The notes beneath the pieces are model-generated. The model made no database searches, was not told where the DNA came from, and saw nothing but the letters and a program-made list of their open reading frames with translations. Positions 11,201-22,627 of a DNA stretch of 64,000 bases are shown piece by piece. A program made the position numbers and the translations under genes. The stretch's first letter is position 1. Each line of letters begins with the position of its first letter. This DNA comes from Choanephora cucurbitarum (taxonomy: Eukaryota > Mucoromycota > Mucoromycetes > Mucorales > Choanephoraceae): contig JAIWNI010000035.1 of NCBI GenBank assembly GCA_025331435.1, positions 207,697 through 271,696 on the forward strand, in the 5' to 3' direction.

Positions 11201-14200
11201 GTACAAGGCGTGGCCGGTACATGGAATGAGTTGACGGTAAACGTTAATCACATGGCCACTAATCTGACCAACCAAGTACGTTCTATAGCTGAGGTGACAA
11301 AAGCCGTAGCTCTTGGTGATTTGTCCAAAAAGATTGAAGTCGAGTCTGGTGGTGAAATCCTGGATTTGAAAAACATCGTGAATAACATGGTGGATCAGTT
11401 GAGAGTGTTCGCTTCAGAGGTCACGAGAGTGTCAAAGGAAGTCGGTACAGAGGGTAAGCTTGGCGGTCAAGCTATGGTTCCCAACGTTGCTGGTACTTGG
11501 TTCGAGCTTACTGACAATGTAAACATCATGGCTGCCAACTTGACCAACCAAGTGCGATCGATTGCTGAAGTGACAAAGGCTGTAGCTTTAGGTGACTTAT
11601 CCAAAAAGATCGAAGTTGAGTCCGGCGGTGAAATCCTAGACTTGAAGAACATTGTCAACAACATGGTGGATCAGTTGCGTATTTTTGCTTCCGAAGTAAC
11701 AAGAGTGTCAAAGGAAGTGGGTACTGATGGTAAACTAGGCGGTCAGGCCCGCGTTCCTAATGTTGCGGGTACATGGTATGAGCTTACAAGTAACGTTAAT
11801 ATCATGGCTGCCAACCTTACGACCCAAGTACGATCCATCGCTGAAGTAACGAAGGCTGTAGCCCTTGGCGACCTTTCGAAGAAAATTGAAGTTGAGTCTG
11901 GTGGTGAAATCTTAGATCTACAAAACATTGTCAATAACATGGTGGACCAGCTCAATGTCTTTGCATCTGAAGTATCTCGTGTTGCCAGAGAAGTAGGTAC
12001 AGAAGGCAAGTTAGGTGGGCAAGCTGTTGTGCAGGGCGTAGCCGGTACATGGAACGAGTTAACAGATAACGTCAACACCATGGCTGCTAATCTTACGACC
12101 CAGGTACGATCTATCGCACAAGTGACAAAGGCTGTCGCCAATGGTGACTTGTCAAAGAAGATTGAGGTACAGACGAACGGTGAGATTCTTGACTTGAAGG
12201 ACACGGTGAATGACATGGTGGACCAACTGCGAGTGTTTGCTGCCGAAGTCACAAGAGTAGCTAAAGAAGTAGGAACAGAAGGCAAATTGGGCGGTCAAGC
12301 CAAGGTCGAAGGTGTTGCCGGTACCTGGATGGATCTTACAGACAATGTCAATACAATGGCTGCTAATTTGACGACGCAAGTAAGATCTATTGCGCAAGTA
12401 ACAAAGGCTGTGGCTTTGGGCGACTTGTCAAAGAAGATCGAGGTCGAGTCTGGTGGTGAGATCTTAGAGCTTAAGGATATCGTAAACAACATGGTGGATC
12501 AACTGAGAGTGTTCGCTTCAGAGGTCACGAGAGTGTCAAAGGAAGTCGGTACAGAGGGTAAGCTTGGCGGTCAAGCTATGGTTCCCAACGTTGCTGGTAC
12601 TTGGTTCGAGCTTACTGACAATGTAAACATCATGGCTGCCAACTTGACCAACCAAGTGCGATCGATTGCTGAAGTAACCAAGGCCGTTGCTCTTGGCGAT
12701 TTGTCAAAGAAGATCGAAGTGGAATCTGGTGGTGAAATCTTGGACCTCAAAGTAACCGTCAATTCTATGGTAGACCAGCTGCGTATATTTGCCTCCGAAG
12801 TAACTCGTGTAGCTAGAGAAGTAGGTACAGAAGGTAAGCTTGGTGGACAAGCTACCGTTGAAGGCGTTGCTGGTACATGGAACGAGTTGACCGACAATGT
12901 CAACACCATGGCTGCCAACTTAACTACACAAGTGCGTTCAATTGCACAAGTGACAAAGGCTGTCGCCAATGGTGACTTGTCAAAGAAGATTGAGGTACAG
13001 ACGAACGGTGAGATTCTTGACTTGAAGGACACGGTGAATGACATGGTGGACCAACTGCGAGTGTTTGCTGCCGAAGTCACAAGAGTAGCTAAAGAAGTAG
13101 GAACAGAAGGCAAATTGGGCGGTCAAGCCAAGGTCGAAGGTGTTGCCGGTACCTGGATGGATCTTACAGACAATGTCAATACAATGGCTGCTAATTTGAC
13201 GACGCAAGTAAGATCTATTGCGCAAGTAACAAAGGCTGTGGCTTTGGGCGACTTGTCAAAGAAGATCGAGGTCGAGTCTGGTGGTGAGATCTTAGAGCTT
13301 AAGGATATCGTAAACAACATGGTGGATCAGTTGCGTATCTTTGCCTCTGAAGTCACGAGAGTGTCGAAGGAAGTCGGTACAGAGGGCAAACTAGGTGGTC
13401 AAGCTGTCGTACAAGGCGTGGCCGGTACATGGATGGATTTGACAGATAACGTAAACCAGATGGCTGCCAATTTGACTAATCAAGTGCGTTCAATTGCTGA
13501 AGTGACAAAGGCTGTTGCTAGAGGTGACTTGTCAAAGAAGATCGAGGTCGAGTCTGGTGGTGAAATCCTGGATTTGAAAAATATCGTGAATAACATGGTG
13601 GACCAGTTGAACGTATTTGCTGCAGAAGTCACAAGAGTAGCCAAAGAAGTAGGCACGGAAGGCAAGCTTGGTGGACAGGCTCGTGTTCCAAATGTCGATG
13701 GTACCTGGAAGGATTTGACGGATAATGTCAACACTATGGCCACCAACTTGACCAACCAAGTACGATCCATCGCTGAAGTAACGAAGGCTGTAGCCCTTGG
13801 CGACCTTTCGAAGAAAATTGAAGTTGAATCCGGAGGTGAAATCCTGGATTTGAAGAACATTGTCAATAACATGGTGGACCAGCTCAATGTCTTTGCATCT
13901 GAAGTATCTCGTGTTGCCAGAGAAGTAGGTACAGAAGGCAAGTTAGGTGGGCAAGCTGTTGTGCAGGGCGTAGCCGGTACATGGAACGAGTTGACCGACA
14001 ATGTCAACACCATGGCTGCCAACTTAACTACACAAGTGCGTTCAATTGCACAAGTGACAAAGGCTGTCGCCAATGGCGATCTGTCCAAGAAAATTGAAGT
14101 GCAGACGAATGGTGAAATTTTAGAGCTGAAAGATACAGTTAATGATATGGTGGACCAATTAAACGTGTTTGCTTCAGAAGTTACTCGTGTTGCAAAAGAA

Positions 14201-17200
14201 GTAGGTACTGAGGGCAAGCTAGGTGGCCAAGCCAAGGTTGAAGGTGTTGCTGGTACCTGGATGGACCTTACAGACAATGTCAATACAATGGCTGCCAATC
14301 TTACAACTCAGGTGCGTTCAATTGCACAAGTAACAAAAGCGGTAGCTCTTGGTGATTTGTCAAAGAAGATCGAAGTCGAGTCTGGTGGTGAGATCTTAGA
14401 GCTTAAGGATATTGTCAATGGCATGGTGGATCAGTTGCGTATCTTTGCCTCTGAAGTCACGAGAGTGTCGAAGGAAGTCGGTACAGAGGGCAAACTAGGT
14501 GGTCAAGCTGTCGTACAAGGCGTGGCCGGTACATGGATGGATTTGACAGATAACGTAAACCAGATGGCTGCCAATTTGACTAATCAAGTGCGTTCAATTG
14601 CTGAAGTGACAAAAGCCGTTGCCAATGGCGACCTGTCCAAGAAAATTGAAGTGGAATCCGGCGGTGAAATTTTAGAACTCAAGAATATCGTGAATAACAT
14701 GGTGGACCAGTTGAATGTGTTTGCCTCTGAAGTCACAAGAGTGTCGAAGGAAGTCGGTACAGAGGGCAAACTAGGTGGTCAAGCTGTTGTACAAGGCGTT
14801 GCTGGTACTTGGAACGAATTGACTGACAATGTAAACATCATGGCAGCCAACTTGACTAATCAAGTGCGTTCTATTGCCGAGGTGACAAAAGCTGTTGCTA
14901 ACGGTGATCTATCAAAAAAGATTCACGTTGAAACACGAGGTGAAATTCTTGATTTGAAGATTACTGTAAACGACATGGTTGACCAGCTTCGAGAGTTCTC
15001 ATCTGAGGTTACTCGAGTCGCTCGTGAAGTCGGTACTGATGGTGCATTAGGTGGTCAAGCTAACGTACAAGGAGTTGCTGGAACTTGGAAAGACTTGACT
15101 GATAATGTCAACACAATGGCTACAAACTTAACAACACAGGTCAGATCCATTGCTGTGGTCACAAAAGCTGTTGCAAAAGGTGATTTATCAAAAAAGATTG
15201 AAGTCGAGACACGTGGTGAAATCCGTGAGCTAAAGTTAGTACAATTTGATATCCAACTACATTACTGTTTATTGACCATAAATCTATAGAGAGACGGTGA
15301 ATGACATGGTGGACCAATTACGAGTCTTTGCAGCAGAAGTCACGAGAGTAGCCAGAGAAGTTGGTACTGAGGGTATACTTGGTGGACAAGCTACTATTGT
15401 GGGTGTCGATGGAACTTGGAAAGATTTGACTGATAATGTCAACCTGATGGCAAGTAACTTGACAGACCAACTTCGTGCAATTGCCGCTGTCTGTAAGGCT
15501 GTTGCTCAAGGAGACCTTAGCAAGAAGATCGAAGTAGAAGTACACGGCGAAATTGCTGAATTGAAAAACACAATCAATACAATGGTAGACCAGCTTAGTT
15601 CATTCGCTTCCGAAGTAACAAGAGTCGCTAAAGAAGTAGGAACGGAGGGTAAGCTTGGCGTTCAGGCTCAAGTAGAAGATATTGAGGGTTTGTGGCGTGA
15701 CATTACAAGCAATGTCAACACTATGGCTTCAAACTTGACTACTCAAGTACGTGCTTTTGCTCAAATTTCAGCTGCTGCTACCGAAAACGATTTCTCTCGT
15801 CTTATTACTGTTGAAGCATCTGGTGAAATGGATTCATTGAAAACCAAGATTAATCAAATGGTAGGCTCCCTTCGTGACGCAATTCAGAAGAACAGACTTG
15901 CCAGAGAGGCTGCTGAATTGGCCAACCGATCTAAGAGTGAGTTCTTAGCCAACATGAGTCACGAAATCCGAACACCTATGAATGGTATCATTGGTATGAC
16001 TACCCTTACTCTTGAAACTGAATTGACTAGACAACAGAGAGAAAACTTGATGATTGTTTCAAGTTTGGCTAACAGCTTGCTCACTATCATTGACGATATC
16101 TTGGATATTTCAAAGATTGAAGCTGGTCGTATGACAATCGAGTCCATTCCATTCTCCCTTCGTTCTGCTGTCTTTAGTGTTCTCAAGACACTTGCTGTTA
16201 AAGCAAACCAAAAGAAGCTTGATCTTATTTACCATGTTGACCAATCTATTCCTGACCAGTTGATTGGTGATCCTCTACGTCTTCGCCAAGTCATTACTAA
16301 TCTCATAGGTAATGCTGTCAAGTTCACTACTCAAGGTGAAGTTGTTCTTCGTACCCGATCTGTCAGAATGCAGGATGGAACCGTTGTATTAGAATTCTGT
16401 GTTAGCGATACTGGTATTGGTATTCAAGAAGACAAACTGAATGTAATCTTTGACACCTTCTGTCAAGCTGATGGTAGTACTACGTAAGTAACTCCTTTTT
16501 TTCATTCCAAACAAAATCTAATTTCTTTGAATTCTACATATAGCCGTGAATACGGTGGTACTGGTCTTGGTTTATCGATTTCTCGACACCTAGTTCAACT
16601 GATGGGTGGTGATTTATGGGTTGAGTCCAAATACGGTAGAGGATCTGAATTCTATTTCACTGTCAGCCTGCTTCGTTACAATCTTGACGACAAGGAAATC
16701 AAAGACAAGATGCACAGATTCCGTAACAGACGAGTTTTATTCTTGGATAGCATGAACGATCAGACAGGCGCTTTGAACAAGATCAGTATGTTGGGTCTGA
16801 AGCCTTATCGTGTTGGAAGCATTGAAGAAGCTGCAGCTGTTTCAATTGCCAATTCAAGTAAAGTGAAGCATGCTCCTTTCTTTGACACTGTCATCATTGA
16901 CAAGATGGCGTTTGCTGAAAAGATCAGAGAGATTGTTCCACTACGCTATACTCCTATTGTCTTAATAGCTCCTGAAGCACATCTTCTCAACATGAAGCTA
17001 TGCATTGACCTTGGCATCACAGGCTATGCAAACTCCCCCTCAAACCTTGCCGATATGTTTGCAGTGCTCCTACCAGCCTTAGAAAGTCACGCAGCGCTGC
17101 CAAGTGATGCATCAAAGACTGTTCCATTAGAAATCCTTTTAGCTGAAGACAACGACGTCAACCAAAAGCTTGCTGTTCGTATACTAGAGAAATTCGGACA

Positions 17201-17607
17201 TCATGTTAAGGTCGTCGCTAATGGTAAATTAGCTGTTGAAGCTTTTGAATCTCAAGAGTTTGATTTGATTTTGATGGATGTGCAAATGCCTGTCATGGGT
17301 GGTTTTGAAGCTACGCAAAAGATTAGAGAAATTGAACATAGCATGAACAACAAGTCTCATATACCAATCATTGCTTTGACTGCCCATGCTATGATTGGTG
17401 ATAGAGAAAAATGCTTACAAGCTGGCATGGTAAGCAATCAATTTTACTTCTCACTCATATTTGTTTGCTAATTCTTTTTTCTGTTAGGATGAATATGTCA
17501 CCAAACCACTTAGATTCCCCGAGCTCATTGCAGCTATAAAGAAATTTGCTCCCCAGTCAGCGCATATGATGGAAGGAAAGCCCAAGCCATCCTTATTAAA
17601 GAAATAG
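8279..17607 (+). CDS. Group III hybrid histidine kinase with giant HAMP array (Nik1/Os-1 type)
   Basis: Eight exons: 8279-8873, 8934-9542, 9606-9889, 9946-10212, 10286-15234, 15290-16483, 16544-17429 and 17488-17607. Phases agree and the total is 8904 nt (2967 aa). The order is a low-complexity N-terminus (about 1-250), a HAMP array (about 255-2420), HisKA with the [11 protein letters not shown]-box (phospho-acceptor His about 2459), HATPase with [27 protein letters not shown] and [10 protein letters not shown], then a receiver domain with [15 protein letters not shown] (phospho-acceptor Asp about 2878) and the conserved Lys in YVTKPL. No transmembrane segment is apparent, as in cytosolic Nik1/Os-1 osmosensors, which signal through a phosphotransfer protein to the HOG pathway and are targets of dicarboximide/phenylpyrrole fungicides. 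Known relatives carry about 5-7 HAMP units; this one has about 23. All catalytic motifs are intact. Confidence 0.95.
9242..15873 (+). repeat. Tandem array of about 23 HAMP units (276 bp / 92 aa each)
   Basis: Each unit reads roughly [66 protein letters not shown] counted 23 copies of the central Trp motif (GTW, or LW/IW at the edges): three before the large exon, 18 inside it and two after. The first and last units are the most divergent and those in the middle nearly identical. Copies repeat at 276 bp and at multiples of it. Stretches at 12116-12501 and 12944-13329 look identical, consistent with recent unequal crossing-over or gene conversion. Confidence 0.92.
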
Positions 17608-19395
17608 CCATCTGATAGAATATCTTTGGTATATCTAATTATCTATAATAAAATGTAATACTAGAATATCCCTTATTGTCTTAACCATTGATTTCGAGCG
17701 CATTTGAAAGACTTATGCATCACAGGCAGACGAAAATATATTTGTTGGGTTTGTGTTGACTTCATAGCCAACTTTTCTTAGATAGAATATTACAGGAATG
17801 CAAAAGATGTACTCTTTTCTGCTAAGATAAATCTTTATTAGATTCTCTGAAAACATCATTCTTTATGTGTCTTGTCTTACGACTTAAGGTAGCTAAAAAT
17901 ACAATGACATACGTTGACTTCTGGTAATTCTTATTAGCAATGGAAAAAGAAACGTTGGCACCATGGTTCTCAATTGATCCACACTTTGCCCAAGCCAATT
18001 TGCATTTTAGAGTCTGAATAACCATATCAATGCAATCAATTAACAGATGAAGCTTTGCGTTGGATTACAGAATACGAAAGCACATAGGATTTTTTTGGCT
18101 TCATCATAATCGACAGAAGCTTCAAGCTTATCAATAACTGATGAGGATATCAAATACGCGCAAGGCTTGTCCTAAAAATACGCTTTGTAGAGTTGATGGC
18201 TATCCATTCCAATATAATCTTTAACGTGTAGAGAAGCTACGAAAAACTCGCTTTCATTTTATCAAGCTACAGTGGCAATCATACTTCCTTTTTACAGAGA
18301 ATAGAAACCCTCACTTTATTTACAGGCATTGATAAAAAATGAAGGCCTGTGCAAATATAGACAGAAGCGAATAATTGTACTTGTTAAGCTTAAGAGATAT
18401 ACATGTGCAATCAACTAAAATAGTCATAATCGAAAAGTCTTGAGGGGGCAGCACATGCACTATTTATTGACGGTAGAAGCTATGGCTATATTTCAACCAT
18501 CCAAAGGTGTGTCCATTTTAGTGAAGCATGGGAGCTTGGAAAGCTCAGTTTTTAGGCACGGGTATGTGTCACAAAGGAACACAACGTATCCTAAGTCTGT
18601 TTTTTACACTGAAAAATTAAGTCATTCTTTCAGAATTTTATGGGCTCAAAAGCATCTACTTGTAATGACCGTGTATCTTGAATCTGACAAAAAAACAGGC
18701 GCAATTTAAAACATTCACTTCCTACGCGAGCTAGTGCTTATGGATTTACCTACCACAAAGTTTTGGGCGTTTTTAGTCCCACTCGTTAACAACAAACAAT
18801 TATTCCTGCCTTGTTGGTTATTTTTTGCCGTAGTCTCTTTGAGAAGAAACACCTTTGGGCTAGTCGCCAATGACGTACATGCATCTTTTGAGTAACCTGT
18901 TAAATAACTTTTTTCAGTTTTATATTCATTTCTTCATCATCCCTATCTTTGAAGAAGTACGGATCTTTCCTAAACGAGTCTCCAAAGAAACAAAAAGAAA
19001 CAAAAAGAAACAAAAAGAAAAAACGCTAAACACTTTTTCTTTGCTATCTCTTTTATATATATCTTGTAGCCTTTAGTCGATCTACTCTCTCAGTCTCTAA
19101 TTTCCATAAGCACATTTAAAGTTTATGTCGTCAAGTCAAAAATCTATTTTTGAAAGCTAAGTAGGTTGAAGGAGCTTTCTCTTTTTAAATGAGCGCAAAA
19201 AAAACCAACTTAAAATATCGAGATACATTTCCTTTGGAGAGCTAAACTATGGAGATGTGATATACCTTCGGAAACTGGGATTTAATCGCGTACCTTGAAA
19301 ATTTGCAATCACACAAAATTAAATAAAATCTTTTTTTCTTCTGATTCTTTTTACCCCTTTATACCAACTGTATACCATTATTTATAGAAAGCGAA
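17608..19395. other. Intergenic region, no supported gene
   Basis: This lies between the histidine kinase stop and the FRAY-like kinase start. Frames at 17822-18025, 18440-18709 and 18870-19076 have no recognisable features. A short AAACAAAAAG-type repeat sits at about 18984-19023. The last few hundred bases are presumably the promoter of the kinase. Confidence 0.45.
18984..19023. repeat. (GAAACAAAAA)n short tandem repeat
   Basis: Three to four copies of a 10-bp A-rich unit, about 370 bp upstream of the FRAY-like kinase start codon. Confidence 0.8.
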
Positions 19396-22174
19396 ATGGA
19401 GCGTGTTGAGAGCATTCATTCGATAGATGAAAGCAAGAATCAAAAATCAAGTTCGATCTCACACGGTCATCATCCCAGAAAATCTATAAGTGGCATAGAT
19501 ATTTTGAGCAATTTGAAGATCATGACGAATAACATTAGCAGTAACAACAGTGTCTTTGACAGCAGTATACCTGCCTCCCCTGTGCCATCACATTTAGTAG
19601 AGTATCAGTTTAGTCAAATTGATGACTATGAGTTGAAGGAAGCCATAGGTGAGTCATTTATAGCTTTTAATTTTGAAGACCAGTGTAACCTAACAAGTCT
19701 GTTTCTAGGTTACGGTTCTTCTGCCATTGTGTATAAAGCCATATATAAACCTTTAAACAAGAATATGGCATTAAAAATAATTGATCTGGACAAATTTGAG
19801 CGAAACCAAATAGACGAACTTCGAGTAAAGTATCGGACACACATATACACACTGAAGCATGCACACGCGGAAGCAAAAAAAGAAAGAAAAAGAAAAAAGG
19901 AGAAAGAAATTTAACGGACCTTTAACTTCTATAGCGTGAAACAGCATTGATGGCATTGTCTAAACATCCAAATGTATTGCGTGTATATGGATCGTTTGTA
20001 AACGGATCTAAGCTATATATTGTTACACCTTATCTATCTGGAGGTTCTTGTTTAGATATAATGAAAACGAGTTACCCCGACGGTTTTGACGAATTGACTA
20101 TTGCTACTATTCTTAAACAGACTCTGGAAGCTTTAATCTATTTACACAAAAATGGGCATATTCATCGTGATGTAAAAGCGGGCAATTTATTGATGGATGA
20201 AGATGGTACTGTCATGTTAGCTGATTTCGGTGTTTCATCGTCCTTGATGGAAACAGGTGAAAGAGGCATGCGAAAGACCTTTGTAGGAACAGTAAGTCAT
20301 GAATCTTTGTATAAATAGCTATATTGGTGCTAACGACTACTCATTAAAAAATAAAATAAAAGCCATGCTGGATGGCTCCTGAAGTTATGGAACAAGAAGA
20401 ATATGACTACAAAGCTGATATTTGGAGCTTTGGAATAACCGCTATTGAGCTAGCTACTGGCCATGCTCCTTTTGCTAAATATCCACCAATGAAGGTATAC
20501 TGTTTAGCTGTGGTTTCATGATATCAACAAGGTCTTAATTTTATATCTTTCTAGGTTCTTATGATGACCCTCTCAAATGAACCACCTACATTGGATCGTG
20601 AGAATGCAACTCATAAGTACTCTAAAGCCTTTAAAGAGATGATTGATATTTGTCTCAACAAAGATCCACAAAGAAGACCAACAGCAGAAAAGTTAATACA
20701 ACATCCTTTCTTTAAGCAGGCTAAAAAGAAGGACTATCTTATCAAGGCAATCCTTTCTGATTTACCTCCTCTTGAACAAAGACCTCGAAAAAAGATACCC
20801 CAAAAACAAGTGACAATTACAAAGACTGACGAATGGGATTTTGATGATGACAATGACGACGATGATAATAATAATAGTGCAGAAGAAGAGCTGCTTAATC
20901 CTAACCAACTGATGCCAAACCAATCAAATGGCTCACACAGCCGCTCCATATCTCATGACAGTAGCAACATGAACAATAATAAACCAAGGTTAACAACAAA
21001 ACGGCACATCTCCTTTGGGGATGTTGTAGTGCGTAACAACAGTTCCATACATCCAGCAGATCCAATATTGAATGCTTCTTCTGCTTCTTTGCCACCTTCG
21101 CTTAACCAAGCAAACACTATGCCACCTGCCAGAAAATCACGCTTTGTCATTGAGGAGACAACAATACCGAGAGAGCCAGAAAGTGGTCAGTCAACATCAA
21201 TTCGTTCTTTGAGTCCAATGCCGACAGAAGATGAGCATACTCAGCACAGTACAGTAGATACATCAGGCGAAATTATGAAAGGACGCTTTTATGTAAATCA
21301 ACCATCTAAATCTACAACTGTACTGGAATCATCTAACGTAGAAGATGAGGAGCAACAGCAGCAAACGCAACAACAACAGCAACAACAACAGTTACATAAG
21401 ACCTCCAGCCAAGATCATCTCAATTCTCAAGGTACCAACGACCGCAAGTCCCGTTTTGAGATACAAATGAATAGTAACAACCTACCCATTCTTTATCAGC
21501 CTGTTCCTCTCTCACGCGACGGCTCAAATTATTCATCTTCTTCTAACAAAACTACATCTATTGTAGAGAAAAAGAGTCCTAATACAGAATTACTAACTAC
21601 AGAAAACGTTGCACTTTTGACAGAATCATCGCGAAAGATTGGTCGATTTGAATTGACAGGCGGATCAACCACAACTAGCAATTCATCATCTATTGCAGAT
21701 GTAACTCCACGAGGTAGCTTTTCATCAAATTACTTACTGGATCAAGAGAAAATGTCGCAGAATCAACAGACACAAGAAAACAATACGTTCCATAGTCATA
21801 CACCTCCCAATGTTCATCCCCAATATCAATTGGAGGAATTAATACGCATGAATGAAATGCAGAGAGTCATGTTACAAGAGTTAGGAACAAATCTGAAGAA
21901 AAACATGCCCCAGTCATTTTCTAATAACACTCTTAATCATCAAAGCGATCATTATTTTGATTCTCATTCAAGGTTTGTATTTTATCTAAAATAGACTGTT
22001 CTATGGCTCATAGTGTTTTATAGTTCTATGTCAATCAATGACGATCTATCGTCTACTGTCGAACATTTAGACAAATTAGTTCATCAGACATTGTTTGAAA
22101 ATGCAAGACTACAAAAGGAAAACGAACTTCTTAGAAAAGAATTGCGAGAGCTAAAATTGACTGAAAAGAAATAA
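19396..22174 (+). CDS. STE20-family protein kinase, FRAY/OSR1-SPAK-like
   Basis: Six exons: 19396-19648, 19709-19824, 19935-20291, 20363-20494, 20555-21972 and 22024-22174, in phase, 808 aa. The kinase domain (about 78-345) has the glycine loop [13 protein letters not shown]-type Lys107 ([10 protein letters not shown]), the catalytic loop HRDVKAGN (Asp202), DFGVS and the STE20 signature [11 protein letters not shown]. The sequence resembles the FRAY/OSR1 group of germinal-centre kinases, which in animals control ion transport downstream of WNK. The tail is disordered, with an acidic stretch, a Gln-rich run and four RFx[VIL] motifs at residues 482, 530, 586 and 650. It ends in a heptad-like coiled coil (about 755-808). 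I see no animal-type CCT domain. Activation presumably involves phosphorylation of the T-loop Thr before CWMAPE. Fungal substrates are not known from sequence. Confidence 0.9.
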
Positions 22175-22627
22175 AATCCTAATTATTTCAGAGATGTAGT
22201 TAGACTAGCACTAATAGAGTTTGGACAAAGGCTAATTGCCTATTAACTTATCTTGTTGTTGATTGTAACAAGGATTATATAAAGCTAGATTATATCGATG
22301 AATTTAGCAGTTGACGATAGAAAGCTATAGTTCATAGGACTTCAAATATCCTTGTATTATGTCACCCTCCAAGTATAAATTATACAATGTATTTGAGCTC
22401 TTCTTCTTCTGCTACTACTGCTTTCTTTAAGACACCAGGACTCATAGAAAAGAAAGCAATGAGAGTAAGGCTTCTCATTCTGAACAAAATCAACGTTTTC
22501 TTCAGTTCATTTAGTCTTGCTGCATTAGGATACATTGTCCTGTGTCACGTGAAATCGTATATGATCTAAAGTCAGCATTTGCGTTCATGCGCCCTTATCT
22601 TCTTTCTTTTTCACTTTTTGTGTTTTC
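22175..22627. other. Short intergenic spacer
   Basis: This separates the FRAY-like kinase from the tandem BTB gene. It should hold the kinase 3' UTR and the BTB promoter. A 60-codon frame at 22387 has no features and I do not call it. Confidence 0.5.

Noticed and set aside
11467..14769. Many minus-strand open frames opposite the HAMP exon
   Set aside because: They are shadows caused by the repetitive codon pattern of the sense strand and repeat with the same 276-bp period; no independent start, intron or family signature.
18440..18709. 89-codon frame between the two kinases
   Set aside because: No family resemblance, no flanking exons, and no good promoter context; likely chance.
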